From Bradyrhizobium sp. BR 10289 (GTDB lineage Bacteria > Pseudomonadota > Alphaproteobacteria > Rhizobiales > Xanthobacteraceae), in NCBI RefSeq assembly GCF_019455385.1, contig NZ_JACOFR010000028.1:28707-92706 (forward strand): 64,000 bases of DNA, read 5' to 3'. Under the pieces are notes generated by a model. That model was not told where the DNA came from and did not search any database. It worked only from the letters and a program-made list of their open reading frames with translations. This document shows, piece after piece, positions 24,502 through 32,493 of the stretch. The translations under genes were made by a program, and so were the position numbers. Each line of letters begins with the position of its first letter. The stretch's first letter is position 1.

Positions 24502-25095
24502 ATGAGGAAGAAAGCCGAAATGCCCGCGGAGGCGCCGCTCCGGGCCGCCGACCGGATCAGGGCCTCCGCGCGCGAGTTGTTCTACCGCGAGGGCATCCGC
24601 GCGGTCGGCGTCGACGAGGTGGTGGACCGGGCCGGCGTCACCAAGCCAAGCCTCTACCGCAGCTTCGCCTCCAAGGACGATCTCGCCGCCGCTTACTTGC
24701 GCGACTACGATCTGGAGTTCTGGCAGAATTTCGAGCACCCCGGCGGCAAGAGTTACGCCGATGCGCGCGAGCATGTGCTCGCCTATATCGGCCAGCTGTC
24801 GGCGCGTGCCGTGCGCAAGGGCTATCGCGGCTGCGGCCTCAGCAACGCCACGGTCGAATATCCTTCACGCGACAATCCCGCCCGTCAGGTCGCCGAGGCG
24901 CACAAGAAAATGTTCCGCAAGCGGCTGCGCGAGCTCGCCGCCAATATGGGCGCGCGCCAGCCGAACATGCTCGGCGATGCGCTGCTGCTGCTGATCGAAG
25001 GCATCTACCTCACCGGCCAGCAGTCCGAGGACGGCCCGGCACAGTCGGCGGTGGCGGCGGCGAAGCTGTTGATCGATGCGAGCGTGAAGGGCTGA
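24502..25095 (+). CDS. TetR/AcrR family transcriptional regulator
   Basis: The 197-residue protein has the TetR helix-turn-helix at residues 12-60 (ADRIRASARELFYREGIRAV, VVDRAGVTKPSLYRSFASKDDL) and a C-terminal ligand domain containing YRGCGLSNATVEYPSRD, found in TetR proteins near the YrhI/DhaR-like group. It diverges from the MFS gene and probably represses it and itself through the palindrome at 24416-24468. Confidence 0.92.
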   Translation: MRKKAEMPAEAPLRAADRIRASARELFYREGIRAVGVDEVVDRAGVTKPSLYRSFASKDDLAAAYLRDYDLEFWQNFEHPGGKSYADAREHVLAYIGQLSARAVRKGYRGCGLSNATVEYPSRDNPARQVAEAHKKMFRKRLRELAANMGARQPNMLGDALLLLIEGIYLTGQQSEDGPAQSAVAAAKLLIDASVKG

Positions 25096-25099
25096 GGCG

Positions 25100-25753
25100 C
25101 TACTCCTCCTCCCCGGTGGAGTCCGCCTTGAGCGAAATGCCGCGGCTCCGCAGCGCTTCCCCCATCTTGACGAGATCGGCCAGCGATCTCGCGTTCATCT
25201 TGCGCATGGTCTCGCGGCGATGAACCCTGACGGTGACTTCGCTGATTCCGGCGGCGCCCGCGATCTGCTTGGTCTGCAGGCCCGACACCGTCAGCGCCAT
25301 GATCTCGCGCTCGCGGGATGTCAGCTCTTCGAACCGTCGTTGGGTGTCGGCCACGACGTGATCGTCGACGCGTCTCTGCCGGTCCTTCTGGATGGCTGCG
25401 AGCACCGCCTCCAGCAGAGCCTGGTCGCGGTAGGGTTTGGTCAGGAATTCCACGGCGCCCGCCTTCATTGCCTGGACCGACATGTAGACGTCGGCATAGC
25501 CGGTGATGAAGATGATCGGCGGATGGCTGCCGGCAGCGGCCAGCTCGCGTTGAAAATCGAGCCCGCTCGATCCAGGCAAGCGCACATCCAGGATGATGCA
25601 GTTCGGAGCGTCCTTGCGGGCCTGCTGGAGATACTCGCGCGGTGAGGCGAACAGCTCGACCCGCAGCGCCGCCGTCTCCAGCAGTCCCTGGATGGACTCG
25701 CGCACGGAGATGTCGTCGTCGATGACCGCGACGATCGGAGCCGGCTCACTCAT
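25100..25753 (-). CDS. FixJ-type response regulator
   Basis: The 217-residue protein has a receiver (IVAVIDDDISVRESIQGLL; acceptor Asp in CIILDVRLPGSSGLDFQ; Lys in VEFLTKPYRD) and a FixJ/NarL-type DNA-binding domain (LTSREREIMALTVSGLQTKQ, then ISEVTVRVHRRETMRKMNAR). It follows the PAS kinase on the same strand after 9 bases, so it is the likely partner. A GTG one codon upstream is also possible. Confidence 0.93.
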   Translation of the reverse strand: MSEPAPIVAVIDDDISVRESIQGLLETAALRVELFASPREYLQQARKDAPNCIILDVRLPGSSGLDFQRELAAAGSHPPIIFITGYADVYMSVQAMKAGAVEFLTKPYRDQALLEAVLAAIQKDRQRRVDDHVVADTQRRFEELTSREREIMALTVSGLQTKQIAGAAGISEVTVRVHRRETMRKMNARSLADLVKMGEALRSRGISLKADSTGEEE

Positions 25754-25762
25754 CACTCATAC

Positions 25763-27220
25763 TCATGGCTCGTCCCTGGCCTTGCCGGGCAAGGTGAACT
25801 GGAACAGTGCGCCATGCGGTTCGGCGGGCGAGGCCCACAGACGCCCGCCATGGGCCTCGATGATCGACCGGCAGATCGCCAGCCCCATTCCCATCCCCTT
25901 GGGTTTTGTCGTGAAGAACGGGCTGAAGATCTTGTCGATGGTGCCCTCGTCCAGACCGACACCGCTGTCGCGGACGAAGATCAGGCCGTCCCCGTCGGGG
26001 CCGGCATTCGAACCGACGACGAGCAGCCTCGGTCGGCCGTTGACGTCGGACATCGCATCGGCGCCGTTGATGACGAGATTCAGCAGGACCTGCTGAAGCT
26101 GCACGGCGTCGCCGAGCACAGGCGGCGGCGATGGCGCGAGCTCGGTTCGCACCGAAACCTCGCGCAGGCGCAACTCGGTCTGCAGCAGGTCGAGAACCTG
26201 GTGGATCAACTCGTTGACGTCGATGCTCCGCGCCTGCGGCGGCGTCTTCGTCAGCAATCCCTGGATGCGCTGAATGACGCCGTTGGCGCGCTCGCCGTCG
26301 CGAAGCATCCGCTCCGCCGTCGTGCGCGCCTTGTCGATGTTCAGCGTGCCCGCGTTCAGCCAGTGCAGCACCGTGTGGCCGTTGGTGATGACGCCGGTGA
26401 GCGGCTGGCGGACCTCATGCGCAATCGAAGCGGCGAGCTGGCCCATTGTGGTGGCCCGCGTGACGCGGGCGAGGTCGGACTGGATGGCCTGCAATTCGTC
26501 CGCAGCGTTCCTGGCGGCCGTGACGTCCATGACGGCGCCGATGAAACCCGTGCCGGTGTCCCGACTGTCGGCGCTGCGCACTACGAGCTGGACATAACGC
26601 GTGGTTGCATCCGGCATCGACAGGCGATGCTCGATTTGAAACCCTGTTTTGTCGCGGAAGGACCTGTCGATCGTCTGCTTCAGCAGCGCGCGGTCATCCG
26701 GATGGGTCCTCGCGATCATTCTCGCCAGGGTCGGTTCGACATCGGGCTCATACCGATAGATCCGAAAGGTCTCTTCCGACCAGAACTGCACGCCTTCAGG
26801 ATCCTGCCAGCCGACGCTTCCGGTGTGGCTGAGGTGCTGGGCCTGGGCGAGATAGGCCCGGCTGACGTCAAGTGCCTCCATCGCCCGACGATTGCGCATG
26901 ACGAGGAGGGTCGACATCGCGATTCCGGTGACGCCGATGGCGCGATCGAGCAGCGGCCAGTGCGCCCAGGGATCTCCCGGCGAAATCAAATGGGTCAGGA
27001 TCGTCAGGGCTTCGCATCCGATCCCCGTCAGCAGGACGCCGGTCGAACTGAACGCGATCGACGCGATCAGCACGACGAAGACGTAGAGCACGGAGACCGA
27101 AACTTCGATCGGCGTTGCCGCGTCGATGGCGAAAATGACGCCCGCGGATAAGACAATCCCGACCGAGGCGAGAGCACGCTGGCCTTCGCGACTATCGGGA
27201 AACTGTGTCATCGACCCCAT
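25763..27220 (-). CDS. Membrane PAS-domain sensor histidine kinase (FixL-like)
   Basis: A 485-residue kinase: membrane helices in the first 100 residues (VGIVLSAGVIFAIDAA; VSVLYVFVVLIASIAFS), a PAS domain (LSHTGSVGWQDPEGVQFW to THPDDRALLKQTI, residues about 145-225), then H-box QLAASIAHEVRQPLTGVI near 270 and ATPase motifs LLNLVINGADAM, VRDSGVGLD and KGMGMGLAICRSI. The H-box HEVRQPL is typical of the Bradyrhizobium-type kinases paired with FixJ proteins. The PAS lacks a clear haem His, so oxygen sensing is not implied. The start may be the ATG at 27211. Confidence 0.9.
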   Translation of the reverse strand: MGSMTQFPDSREGQRALASVGIVLSAGVIFAIDAATPIEVSVSVLYVFVVLIASIAFSSTGVLLTGIGCEALTILTHLISPGDPWAHWPLLDRAIGVTGIAMSTLLVMRNRRAMEALDVSRAYLAQAQHLSHTGSVGWQDPEGVQFWSEETFRIYRYEPDVEPTLARMIARTHPDDRALLKQTIDRSFRDKTGFQIEHRLSMPDATTRYVQLVVRSADSRDTGTGFIGAVMDVTAARNAADELQAIQSDLARVTRATTMGQLAASIAHEVRQPLTGVITNGHTVLHWLNAGTLNIDKARTTAERMLRDGERANGVIQRIQGLLTKTPPQARSIDVNELIHQVLDLLQTELRLREVSVRTELAPSPPPVLGDAVQLQQVLLNLVINGADAMSDVNGRPRLLVVGSNAGPDGDGLIFVRDSGVGLDEGTIDKIFSPFFTTKPKGMGMGLAICRSIIEAHGGRLWASPAEPHGALFQFTLPGKARDEP

Positions 27221-27443
27221 GGCGGCAACCCGAAGGCGGTGAGGCCGGAATGACGCCCTTCGGTGACCGAACATTCCTCGTCTTCTTTTGAGTTCGCCTG
27301 CTTCATAGCAAAAACCGCGAAATGCGGCAACGCACCTAAACGAAACGAAAGTAGAGCAATCCATTCGATCGTGTCGAGTGGCAAGACGACACATGGAGCA
27401 CCGTCTTCGCCAATGGTCTTCTCGCCCAGCCAAGGCCAGGCTG
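27221..27443. other. Intergenic region between the kinase and the divergent receiver
   Basis: This 223-base stretch separates the minus-strand kinase from the plus-strand receiver protein and must hold both promoters. It is somewhat AT-richer around 27270-27360. I found no inverted repeat or obvious box. Confidence 0.35.
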
Positions 27444-27839
27444 ATGACGTGGGAGAGTGTGTTGAGCGACGAAGCCCTGATCGCGATCGTGGACGACGAC
27501 GAATCCGTGAGGGTCGCCATGGGCGGCATGGTCGAATCGTTTGGTTACGCACCTGCCACGTTCGAATCCGCCGATGACTTTCTGAACTCCGATCAATTGC
27601 ACGGCGCCTCCTGCCTGATTCTGGATGTCCAGATGGACGGCATGAGTGGCCTCGAACTGCATGCGAGACTGGTCGCGACCGGTCACCGGATTCCGACCAT
27701 TTTCGTGACGGCCTTTCCGGAGGGACGCATCCGGGACCGAGCGCTCCGCGCGGGCGCCGTCTGCTTTCTCGCCAAACCGTTCGGGCGAGACGATCTTCTG
27801 GGCTGCATTCAAAACGCCCTCGGCAAGTCAGCGCCATAG
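27444..27839 (+). CDS. Stand-alone receiver domain protein (131 aa)
   Basis: The product is only a receiver: LIAIVDDDESVRVAMGGMVE, acceptor Asp in SCLILDVQMDGMSGLELHAR, Thr in IFVTAFPEGR and Lys in VCFLAKPFGRDDLL. No output domain follows. The ATG at 27444 is used. Next comes a winged-helix NTPase gene 8 bases downstream. It may compete with the FixJ-type regulator (25100-25753) for phosphate from the nearby kinase or dock onto the next gene's product. Confidence 0.88.
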   Translation: MTWESVLSDEALIAIVDDDESVRVAMGGMVESFGYAPATFESADDFLNSDQLHGASCLILDVQMDGMSGLELHARLVATGHRIPTIFVTAFPEGRIRDRALRAGAVCFLAKPFGRDDLLGCIQNALGKSAP

Positions 27840-27847
27840 GATGTGTC

Positions 27848-29365
27848 ATGAACGCCTCTGTCGGGACCCGGCAACTTTCGGCGGCAGTGGCGGCAGAAGA
27901 CACCGGCGCGTTTGCCGAGGTCTTGCGAACGGAAACGTCCGAATCGAACAGCTCCATCGAAACTTCCGTTTGCTTTGGCCCCTTCGAGTTCTTCCCGCGC
28001 CGCAGGTGCCTGTTCAAGGCCGGCCAGCGGGTTCAGCTGGGCGGTAAGTCCATCGATCTCCTGACTGTCCTTGCGGAGCGTCGTGGCGAGGTCGTTGACA
28101 AGAACGAGCTGTTCTCGCGGGTTTGGCGGGGCATCGTCGTCGACAGCGGCGCCCTGAGGTTTCAGGTCGCCGCATTGCGTAAGGCGCTCGGCGAGGACAT
28201 GGGCGACGACGGCCACATCAAGACCGTTTCCGGGCGCGGCTATTGCCTGATCGCGGCGCGCGATCGGCCGCGTTCCCTCGAGCAATCGGCTGCGGCCGCG
28301 GAGATCGGCTCCCCGCCGCAGCTTCCTGCGCCAGTTGAAGGCATGATCGGCCGCGATGAGGCGGTTCGCCGGATTTCAGATCTGCTGAAGACCAATCGGC
28401 TTGTCACCGTTCACGGCCCGGCAGGCGTTGGCAAGACGACGGTCGCAGTGGCCGTGGCGCACGCCGAAGCGTCCTCCTTTGCCGGCGACGTTCACTTTAT
28501 CGATCTCGGCCCGGTCGCGTCGGCGCATCGACTGCCGGATGCGATTGCTTCGGTGTTCGGCTTGCCGGATCAATCCATCGATCCGCTGCCGGCTCTGCTG
28601 AATCATCTCGAGGACCGGCACGCGCTGCTGGTCTTCGACTGTTGCGATCATCTGATCGAACCGGTGTCGCTGATCATCGAGCGTATCCTCCATCGCGCAC
28701 CGCAGGTGAGCATCCTCGCGACGAGCAGGGACATGCTCAGCGTCGATGGCGAGCACGTGTACCGTCTTTCCGGGCTTGCCTGTCCGCCGGATGAGGCGGG
28801 CGACCGGTCGGCAGAGAGGATTCTCTCGTTCGATGCGCCTCGGCTGTTTGCCAATCATGTCGTCGCAAACGGGTACGAGATCGAGATCACCGAAGCCGAC
28901 GCGCTGCTTGCCGCAGATATTTGCCGGAAGCTGGACGGACTTGCGCTTGCGATCAAGATCGCGGCCGCGCGCGTGCCTTCGTTCGGCTTCCCGCAGGTTG
29001 CGAGCTCGCTGGAGAGCGGCAGCTGGCTGCGCTGGCGCGGCCAGCGTACCGCCTTGCCCCGCCATCAGACCATGGCTGCGGCCATTGACTGGAGTTACGA
29101 TCTGCTCTGCGAAGAGGAACGGGCCGCGATGCGCCGCCTCTCCCTCTGCCGGGGGCTTTTGAGCCTCGACGAAATCTGTGACGCTCTGAGCGGGACCTTG
29201 CCATCGCGTTCGGACGCGCTGCAGATCGTCGGCATGCTGGTGACGAAGTCGCTGATCTCGTTCGAGACCGCGGAAGGCGGCGGACGGTACAGGATGCCGA
29301 ATTTGATTCGATCCTATGCGCTCGAAAAGCTGCAGTCGCCGCGGTCGATCACGATCACCGCCTGA
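27848..29365 (+). CDS. Winged-helix regulator with NTPase domain
   Basis: The 505-residue protein has an OmpR/CadC-type winged helix at about 40-140 (CFGPFEFFPRRRCLFKAG, GRGYCLIA) and then an NB-ARC-like ATPase: Walker A VTVHGPAGVGKTTVAVAVA, Walker B ALLVFDCCDHLIE, ATSRD and a GLALAIKIAA motif. A short winged segment (IDWSYDLLCEEERAAMRRL) ends the chain. Related proteins of this COG3903-like type usually continue with a long TPR region; this one stops soon after, so it may be a short form. It probably lies in an operon with the receiver gene before it. Confidence 0.85.
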   Translation: MNASVGTRQLSAAVAAEDTGAFAEVLRTETSESNSSIETSVCFGPFEFFPRRRCLFKAGQRVQLGGKSIDLLTVLAERRGEVVDKNELFSRVWRGIVVDSGALRFQVAALRKALGEDMGDDGHIKTVSGRGYCLIAARDRPRSLEQSAAAAEIGSPPQLPAPVEGMIGRDEAVRRISDLLKTNRLVTVHGPAGVGKTTVAVAVAHAEASSFAGDVHFIDLGPVASAHRLPDAIASVFGLPDQSIDPLPALLNHLEDRHALLVFDCCDHLIEPVSLIIERILHRAPQVSILATSRDMLSVDGEHVYRLSGLACPPDEAGDRSAERILSFDAPRLFANHVVANGYEIEITEADALLAADICRKLDGLALAIKIAAARVPSFGFPQVASSLESGSWLRWRGQRTALPRHQTMAAAIDWSYDLLCEEERAAMRRLSLCRGLLSLDEICDALSGTLPSRSDALQIVGMLVTKSLISFETAEGGGRYRMPNLIRSYALEKLQSPRSITITA

Positions 29366-29489
29366 GCGACCTTGGCCCTTCGGCTGCCGGGAGCCGGGGC
29401 CTGTGCATCGTCCGGGCCAGCCCTTTCTCACATCGTGACGCGTGGTCTACATTTCCCCCTCCGCCGCCCCCGCGCATGGAGACCGACGC

Positions 29490-29930
29490 GTGCTCGAACA
29501 TATCCTCAGATTCATGACGCTCGGGACGGTGATCGTCGGCATGGCCGCGATCTACGCGGCGCTCCACACCAACAACCGGCGTCTGGGCGCGGACATCTTC
29601 CTGCGCTATTCCGACCGGGTCTCCGATCTGCGCCGCCGGCTTCCCGTCGCGGCATTTCTGGAGCGAGAGACGGCCGGCGACATCGAGCTGACCGCGGACG
29701 AGCGGCGGGCCGTGCATGAGATCATCCATTCGATCTTCGAGCTCTATGAGCTCAAGGTCCATGGCTACTTTCCGCCGGCGATCTGGAAAATCAGGGAGCC
29801 CGATATCGAAAGGCTGCTGGGGTTGCCGGCCTTTCAGCAGGAGCTGGCCGGCATGGCGGGCCGCTATGCGAGCCATCCGCGCCTTGCGGCCTGGCTCGGG
29901 AAGATCAGGAGGCAACGGGAAGCGACCTGA
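29490..29930 (+). CDS. Putative membrane-anchored protein of unknown function (146 aa)
   Basis: The product starts VLEHILRFMTLGTVIVGMAA, a membrane helix in the first 30 residues, then an all-helical soluble region (YSDRVSDLRRRLPVAAF, AVHEIIHSIFELYELKV, DIERLLGLPAFQQELAG). The GTG at 29490 with GGAG upstream is used; a GTG 16 codons earlier is possible. I do not recognise the family, but proteins of this size and form occur widely in rhizobia. Confidence 0.6.
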   Translation: MLEHILRFMTLGTVIVGMAAIYAALHTNNRRLGADIFLRYSDRVSDLRRRLPVAAFLERETAGDIELTADERRAVHEIIHSIFELYELKVHGYFPPAIWKIREPDIERLLGLPAFQQELAGMAGRYASHPRLAAWLGKIRRQREAT

Positions 29931-30075
29931 CCTGCGCGGAAACAGTAGCTCGCCCTCACCTCACGAGCTTGCGCGGATCCACGAAGACGATCTGGTCTTC
30001 GTCGCCGCCTTAACAGGAACTTCCATTTTTTCCCGACGTTGAACTGCCAGCCCGAATGGGCGGCTGGCGTGTGCA

Positions 30076-30291
30076 ATGAAGAACTTTTCCAATGCCGAAT
30101 TTTCTCCCGAGGCGATCGAACTGATGACCGCCGCCCTGGAAGCTGCGGTTGCGACCCTGCCCGAGCCGGTGCACGCCTCGCATGTCACCGCGCTTGCCGA
30201 ATCCATCCTGCGCTCCGCAAGCGCCGGCGAGCGCAATGTCGCGAACTTGCAGAGGATTGCCCTGATGGAATTGCAACTGGCGCCACGCTGA
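30076..30291 (+). CDS. Small conserved-type protein (71 aa)
   Basis: The product is a soluble helical chain, MKNFSNAEFSPEAIELMTAA, then LEAAVATLPEPVHASHVTALAESI and ending MELQLAPR. The form resembles a short family that is abundant in Bradyrhizobium genomes (recalled, not checked). No function is known to me. The following gene starts after a 14-base gap and probably shares its transcript. Confidence 0.65.
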   Translation: MKNFSNAEFSPEAIELMTAALEAAVATLPEPVHASHVTALAESILRSASAGERNVANLQRIALMELQLAPR

Positions 30292-30305
30292 TGAGGAGGT
30301 TCACG

Positions 30306-30764
30306 ATGAAAGCTGTGGTTGCCGCCCTCATTGCGCTCTCGGCTGCGCCGCTCGGTGGTGCCCGGGCACAGAGCTGGACCCCTTACCGGATTCCCGAGTC
30401 GGGGACCTCCGTCGACATCCCCAGCTCGGTGTTCACCGAAGTGGCGGGCCAGCCTGACGGATATGGCCGGCAATTTCGGACGTCGGACGGCCGCGCGGAT
30501 CTCACGGTGCAGGCCGTTCCAAACCAGGGACTGCCGCCGGCCGAATTCCTGGCCAGGAAGAATCCGCCGTCCGGGATCGTCTATCGGCGGATCGCGCCGA
30601 ACTTCTTCGTGGTCTCCAGCATCAAGCGCGACAAGATATGGTACGATCGCTGCAATTTTTCGCGGCGCTACGTCCATTGCGTGCTGATCAATTATCCCGC
30701 GGTCGAGAAGCGGCAATGGGATCCGCTGGTGACGCGGATCAGCCACAGCCTGCGTGCCGACTGA
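30306..30764 (+). CDS. Exported protein of unknown function (152 aa)
   Basis: The product begins MKAVVAALIALSAAPLGGARAQ, a signal peptide, and continues SWTPYRIPESGTSVDIPSSVF. The mature part looks like a small beta-rich periplasmic domain and has two cysteines (YDRCNFSRRYVHCVL) that may form a disulfide. The ATG 30306 follows AGGAGG by six bases, favouring it over an ATG at 30291. The family is unknown to me. Confidence 0.7.
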   Translation: MKAVVAALIALSAAPLGGARAQSWTPYRIPESGTSVDIPSSVFTEVAGQPDGYGRQFRTSDGRADLTVQAVPNQGLPPAEFLARKNPPSGIVYRRIAPNFFVVSSIKRDKIWYDRCNFSRRYVHCVLINYPAVEKRQWDPLVTRISHSLRAD

Positions 30765-30776
30765 AATCGGACCGTG

Positions 30777-30805
30777 AAAAAAGCTGCCCGAGCAAGTCGG
30801 GCAGC
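30777..30805 (-). terminator. Rho-independent terminator for the minus-strand exported protein gene
   Basis: GCTGCCCGA (30783-30791) and TCGGGCAGC (30797-30805) form a perfect 9-base stem with a five-base loop. On the minus strand it is followed by six T (30777-30782), so it terminates transcription of the gene at 30818-31246. It is also convergent with the plus-strand gene ending at 30764. Confidence 0.85.
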
Positions 30806-30817
30806 AGGTCGTGAGGA

Positions 30818-31246
30818 TCAGCGCGCCGTCGTCGATGTGGTCGACATGGTCGGCTTCGAACCCGGGACATGCGACATCGTCTTGGTTGTCGAACCGACCT
30901 CTTCGCCGGCCTTGACTTGGGTGCGCGTATGCGAGCGGCTGAAGGTACCGCCCTCATGGGCCTGCGCCCGGGCGTTGGAATTCATCACCGGACCGTTGCC
31001 CTTGTTCATGCTGACGCCTGTCTGCGTCTTGCCGTCGACGGCCGCGGCGCTTCCGCCGGCCGCGATCGACGAGCCCGTGCGGCCCGACGCCGAAGTGGAC
31101 GTGCCACCGGTGCCGACCGTCGAGGCAGACGTGCCGCCGGCTGCGGCCGAACCGCCCGTTCCGCCGGTTACGCTGGTCTGTGCAAGAAGGGGTGACGTGG
31201 CGGCGAGCAGCAGTGCGAGCGCCGAAGTCGTCAGGAGCGTTCTCAT
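30818..31246 (-). CDS. Exported Gly/Ser/Thr-rich protein (142 aa)
   Basis: The product begins MRTLLTTSALALLLAATSPL with a signal peptide cleaved after LLAQ. The mature chain has low-complexity repeats around STVGTGGTS and a polar tail (MNSNARAQAHEGGTFSRSHT). The STVGTGG unit is the same as in the protein at 31678-32202, so the two are probably paralogues. A strong terminator follows. No catalytic residues are visible; a disordered or fibre-like exported protein is the cautious description. Confidence 0.75.
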   Translation of the reverse strand: MRTLLTTSALALLLAATSPLLAQTSVTGGTGGSAAAGGTSASTVGTGGTSTSASGRTGSSIAAGGSAAAVDGKTQTGVSMNKGNGPVMNSNARAQAHEGGTFSRSHTRTQVKAGEEVGSTTKTMSHVPGSKPTMSTTSTTAR

Positions 31247-31264
31247 GTTTCAATCCTTCATGAT

Positions 31265-31618
31265 CTAGGGTGACGAAGTCGAGATCGTGCAGCCATTGAC
31301 GGTGACCGTACTGGCGCTGGTTGAGCCGGGCCCGCCCGCCGTCGATGACGAGCTCGTAACGTTGCCGCCGCCGGCCTGCACGTGCACGGAGGATCCGCCC
31401 GCCGAGCTCGAGCTCGAAAGCGAACCGCTCGAGGCCGTCGAGCCGGTGGTCTCGGAGCCCGATGAGCCCAGTGCGGTGATGCTGCCATCGGCATGTTTCT
31501 CGACCGTGACCTTGCAGGTCGCGCCCGATGCCGTCTTTCCGGTCTTTTCCATGGTTTCTGCCTGAGCGGCGCTGCCCATCAGGGCCAACGCCGCGATCGC
31601 GATGATCGATCTGTTCAT
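31265..31618 (-). CDS. Exported Ser/Gly-rich protein with two C-terminal region cysteines (117 aa)
   Basis: The product begins MNRSIIAIAALALMGSAAQAE, a signal peptide, then a short region with a cysteine (KTASGATCKVTVEKHADGSI), a Ser/Gly chain (GSLSSSSSAGGSSVHVQ) and a second cysteine in the end (VTVNGCTISTSS). The start has AGGAGG seven bases ahead; an earlier ATG at 31654 sits in the upstream hairpin and is rejected. Flanked by the two other low-complexity exported proteins on the same strand. Confidence 0.72.
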   Translation of the reverse strand: MNRSIIAIAALALMGSAAQAETMEKTGKTASGATCKVTVEKHADGSITALGSSGSETTGSTASSGSLSSSSSAGGSSVHVQAGGGNVTSSSSTAGGPGSTSASTVTVNGCTISTSSP

Positions 31619-31643
31619 GCGAGTCCTCCTCGAGTGAAGACGA

Positions 31644-31667
31644 GGGAGCGGCATTGCTGCCGCTCCC
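31644..31667 (-). terminator. Strong hairpin between two exported protein genes
   Basis: GGGAGCGGCA (31644-31653) and TGCCGCTCCC (31658-31667) pair perfectly over 10 bases with a four-base loop. It lies between the stop of the repeat protein (31678) and the start of the next gene on the minus strand. No T-run follows, so it may be an mRNA stabiliser or partial attenuator rather than a full terminator. Confidence 0.45.
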
Positions 31668-31677
31668 GGTCAAGGCG

Positions 31678-32202
31678 TCAATCCTTGTCCTTTTTCATCT
31701 CATCCTTGTGGTGGCCCTTGCCCTTTTCCATGCCCATGTCGCTGGCATGACTCGCCGACGAGCCGGCCGCTCCGACCGTCGAGCCGCTCTTGCCGCCGCC
31801 GGCCGACGAGCCGCCGGTACCGACCGTCGAAGCGGAATTGGAGCCCGAGCCCGCTGCGGAGCCGCCGGTGCCGACGCTGGACGAGCTCTTGCCGCCGCCG
31901 GCCGATGAGCCGCCGGTGCCGAGTGTCGACGCGGAGCCGCTGCCCGAGCCCGCCGCGGAGCCGCCGGTACCGACGCTGGACGAACTCGTGCCGCCGCCCG
32001 CCGACGATCCGCCGGTGCCGAGCGTCGATGCGGAGCCAGAGCCGCTGCCGGCCGAAGACCCGCCGGTGCCGACGGTCGAGCTGCTCGTGCCGCCGCCGGC
32101 CGAAGAGCCGCCGGTGCCGACCGTCGAACTCGATTGCGCGATGGCGAATGCCGTGCTGGCCAACAGCGCCGCCGCAGTTGCAGAAAGCTTGAAGATCCTC
32201 AT
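31678..32202 (-). CDS. Exported protein of 33-residue Gly/Ser/Thr repeats (174 aa)
   Basis: After the signal peptide (MRIFKLSATAAALLASTAFA) the mature protein is built of units of the form SSTVGTGGSSAGGGT alternating with STLGTGG...AGSGSGSA, giving a higher-order repeat of 33 residues (99 bases) seen about three times, plus shorter pieces. The end is charged (MGMEKGKGHHKDEMKKDKD). The ATG at 32202 has GGAGGAG at the right distance. The repeats make a reverse-strand Pro/Glu frame open too. Function unknown; a flexible exported or cell-surface chain is the cautious reading. Confidence 0.75.
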   Translation of the reverse strand: MRIFKLSATAAALLASTAFAIAQSSSTVGTGGSSAGGGTSSSTVGTGGSSAGSGSGSASTLGTGGSSAGGGTSSSSVGTGGSAAGSGSGSASTLGTGGSSAGGGKSSSSVGTGGSAAGSGSNSASTVGTGGSSAGGGKSGSTVGAAGSSASHASDMGMEKGKGHHKDEMKKDKD

Positions 32203-32493
32203 GTCCATCTCCTCCAGAGTTTCAAAAAAATTGCCAAGTCAGGCTCGGGATAAAGTGGCAATCACGGAAAACGTTCCTCTGCTTGCGGGCGCAACGTTTG
32301 GAGAGCAAAGTTCTGCAATGCGAAGAGAAGAGCAGACCCCACATCGTGCTGCCATTCATCTGCCGTTCATTTGGCACCGCGCCTGCGTGATGCCGCAGCC
32401 TTCAGAACGCGCCGGCCATCACCTGGCGATCACAGAGGCGGGGCGGCGACAGCTGCCAATGGAACGGTGCGTTCGGGCCGAGGTTGACGAGAC
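32203..32493. other. Intergenic region
   Basis: About 290 bases between the repeat protein (minus) and the DUF2939-like gene (plus). It is moderately AT-rich around 32215-32330 and must hold divergent promoters. I see no inverted repeat or small gene in it. Confidence 0.35.

Noticed and set aside
25763..27220. Haem-binding oxygen sensor FixL
   Set aside because: The PAS region does not show the haem-ligating His context of FixL; only the kinase/FixJ layout is similar.
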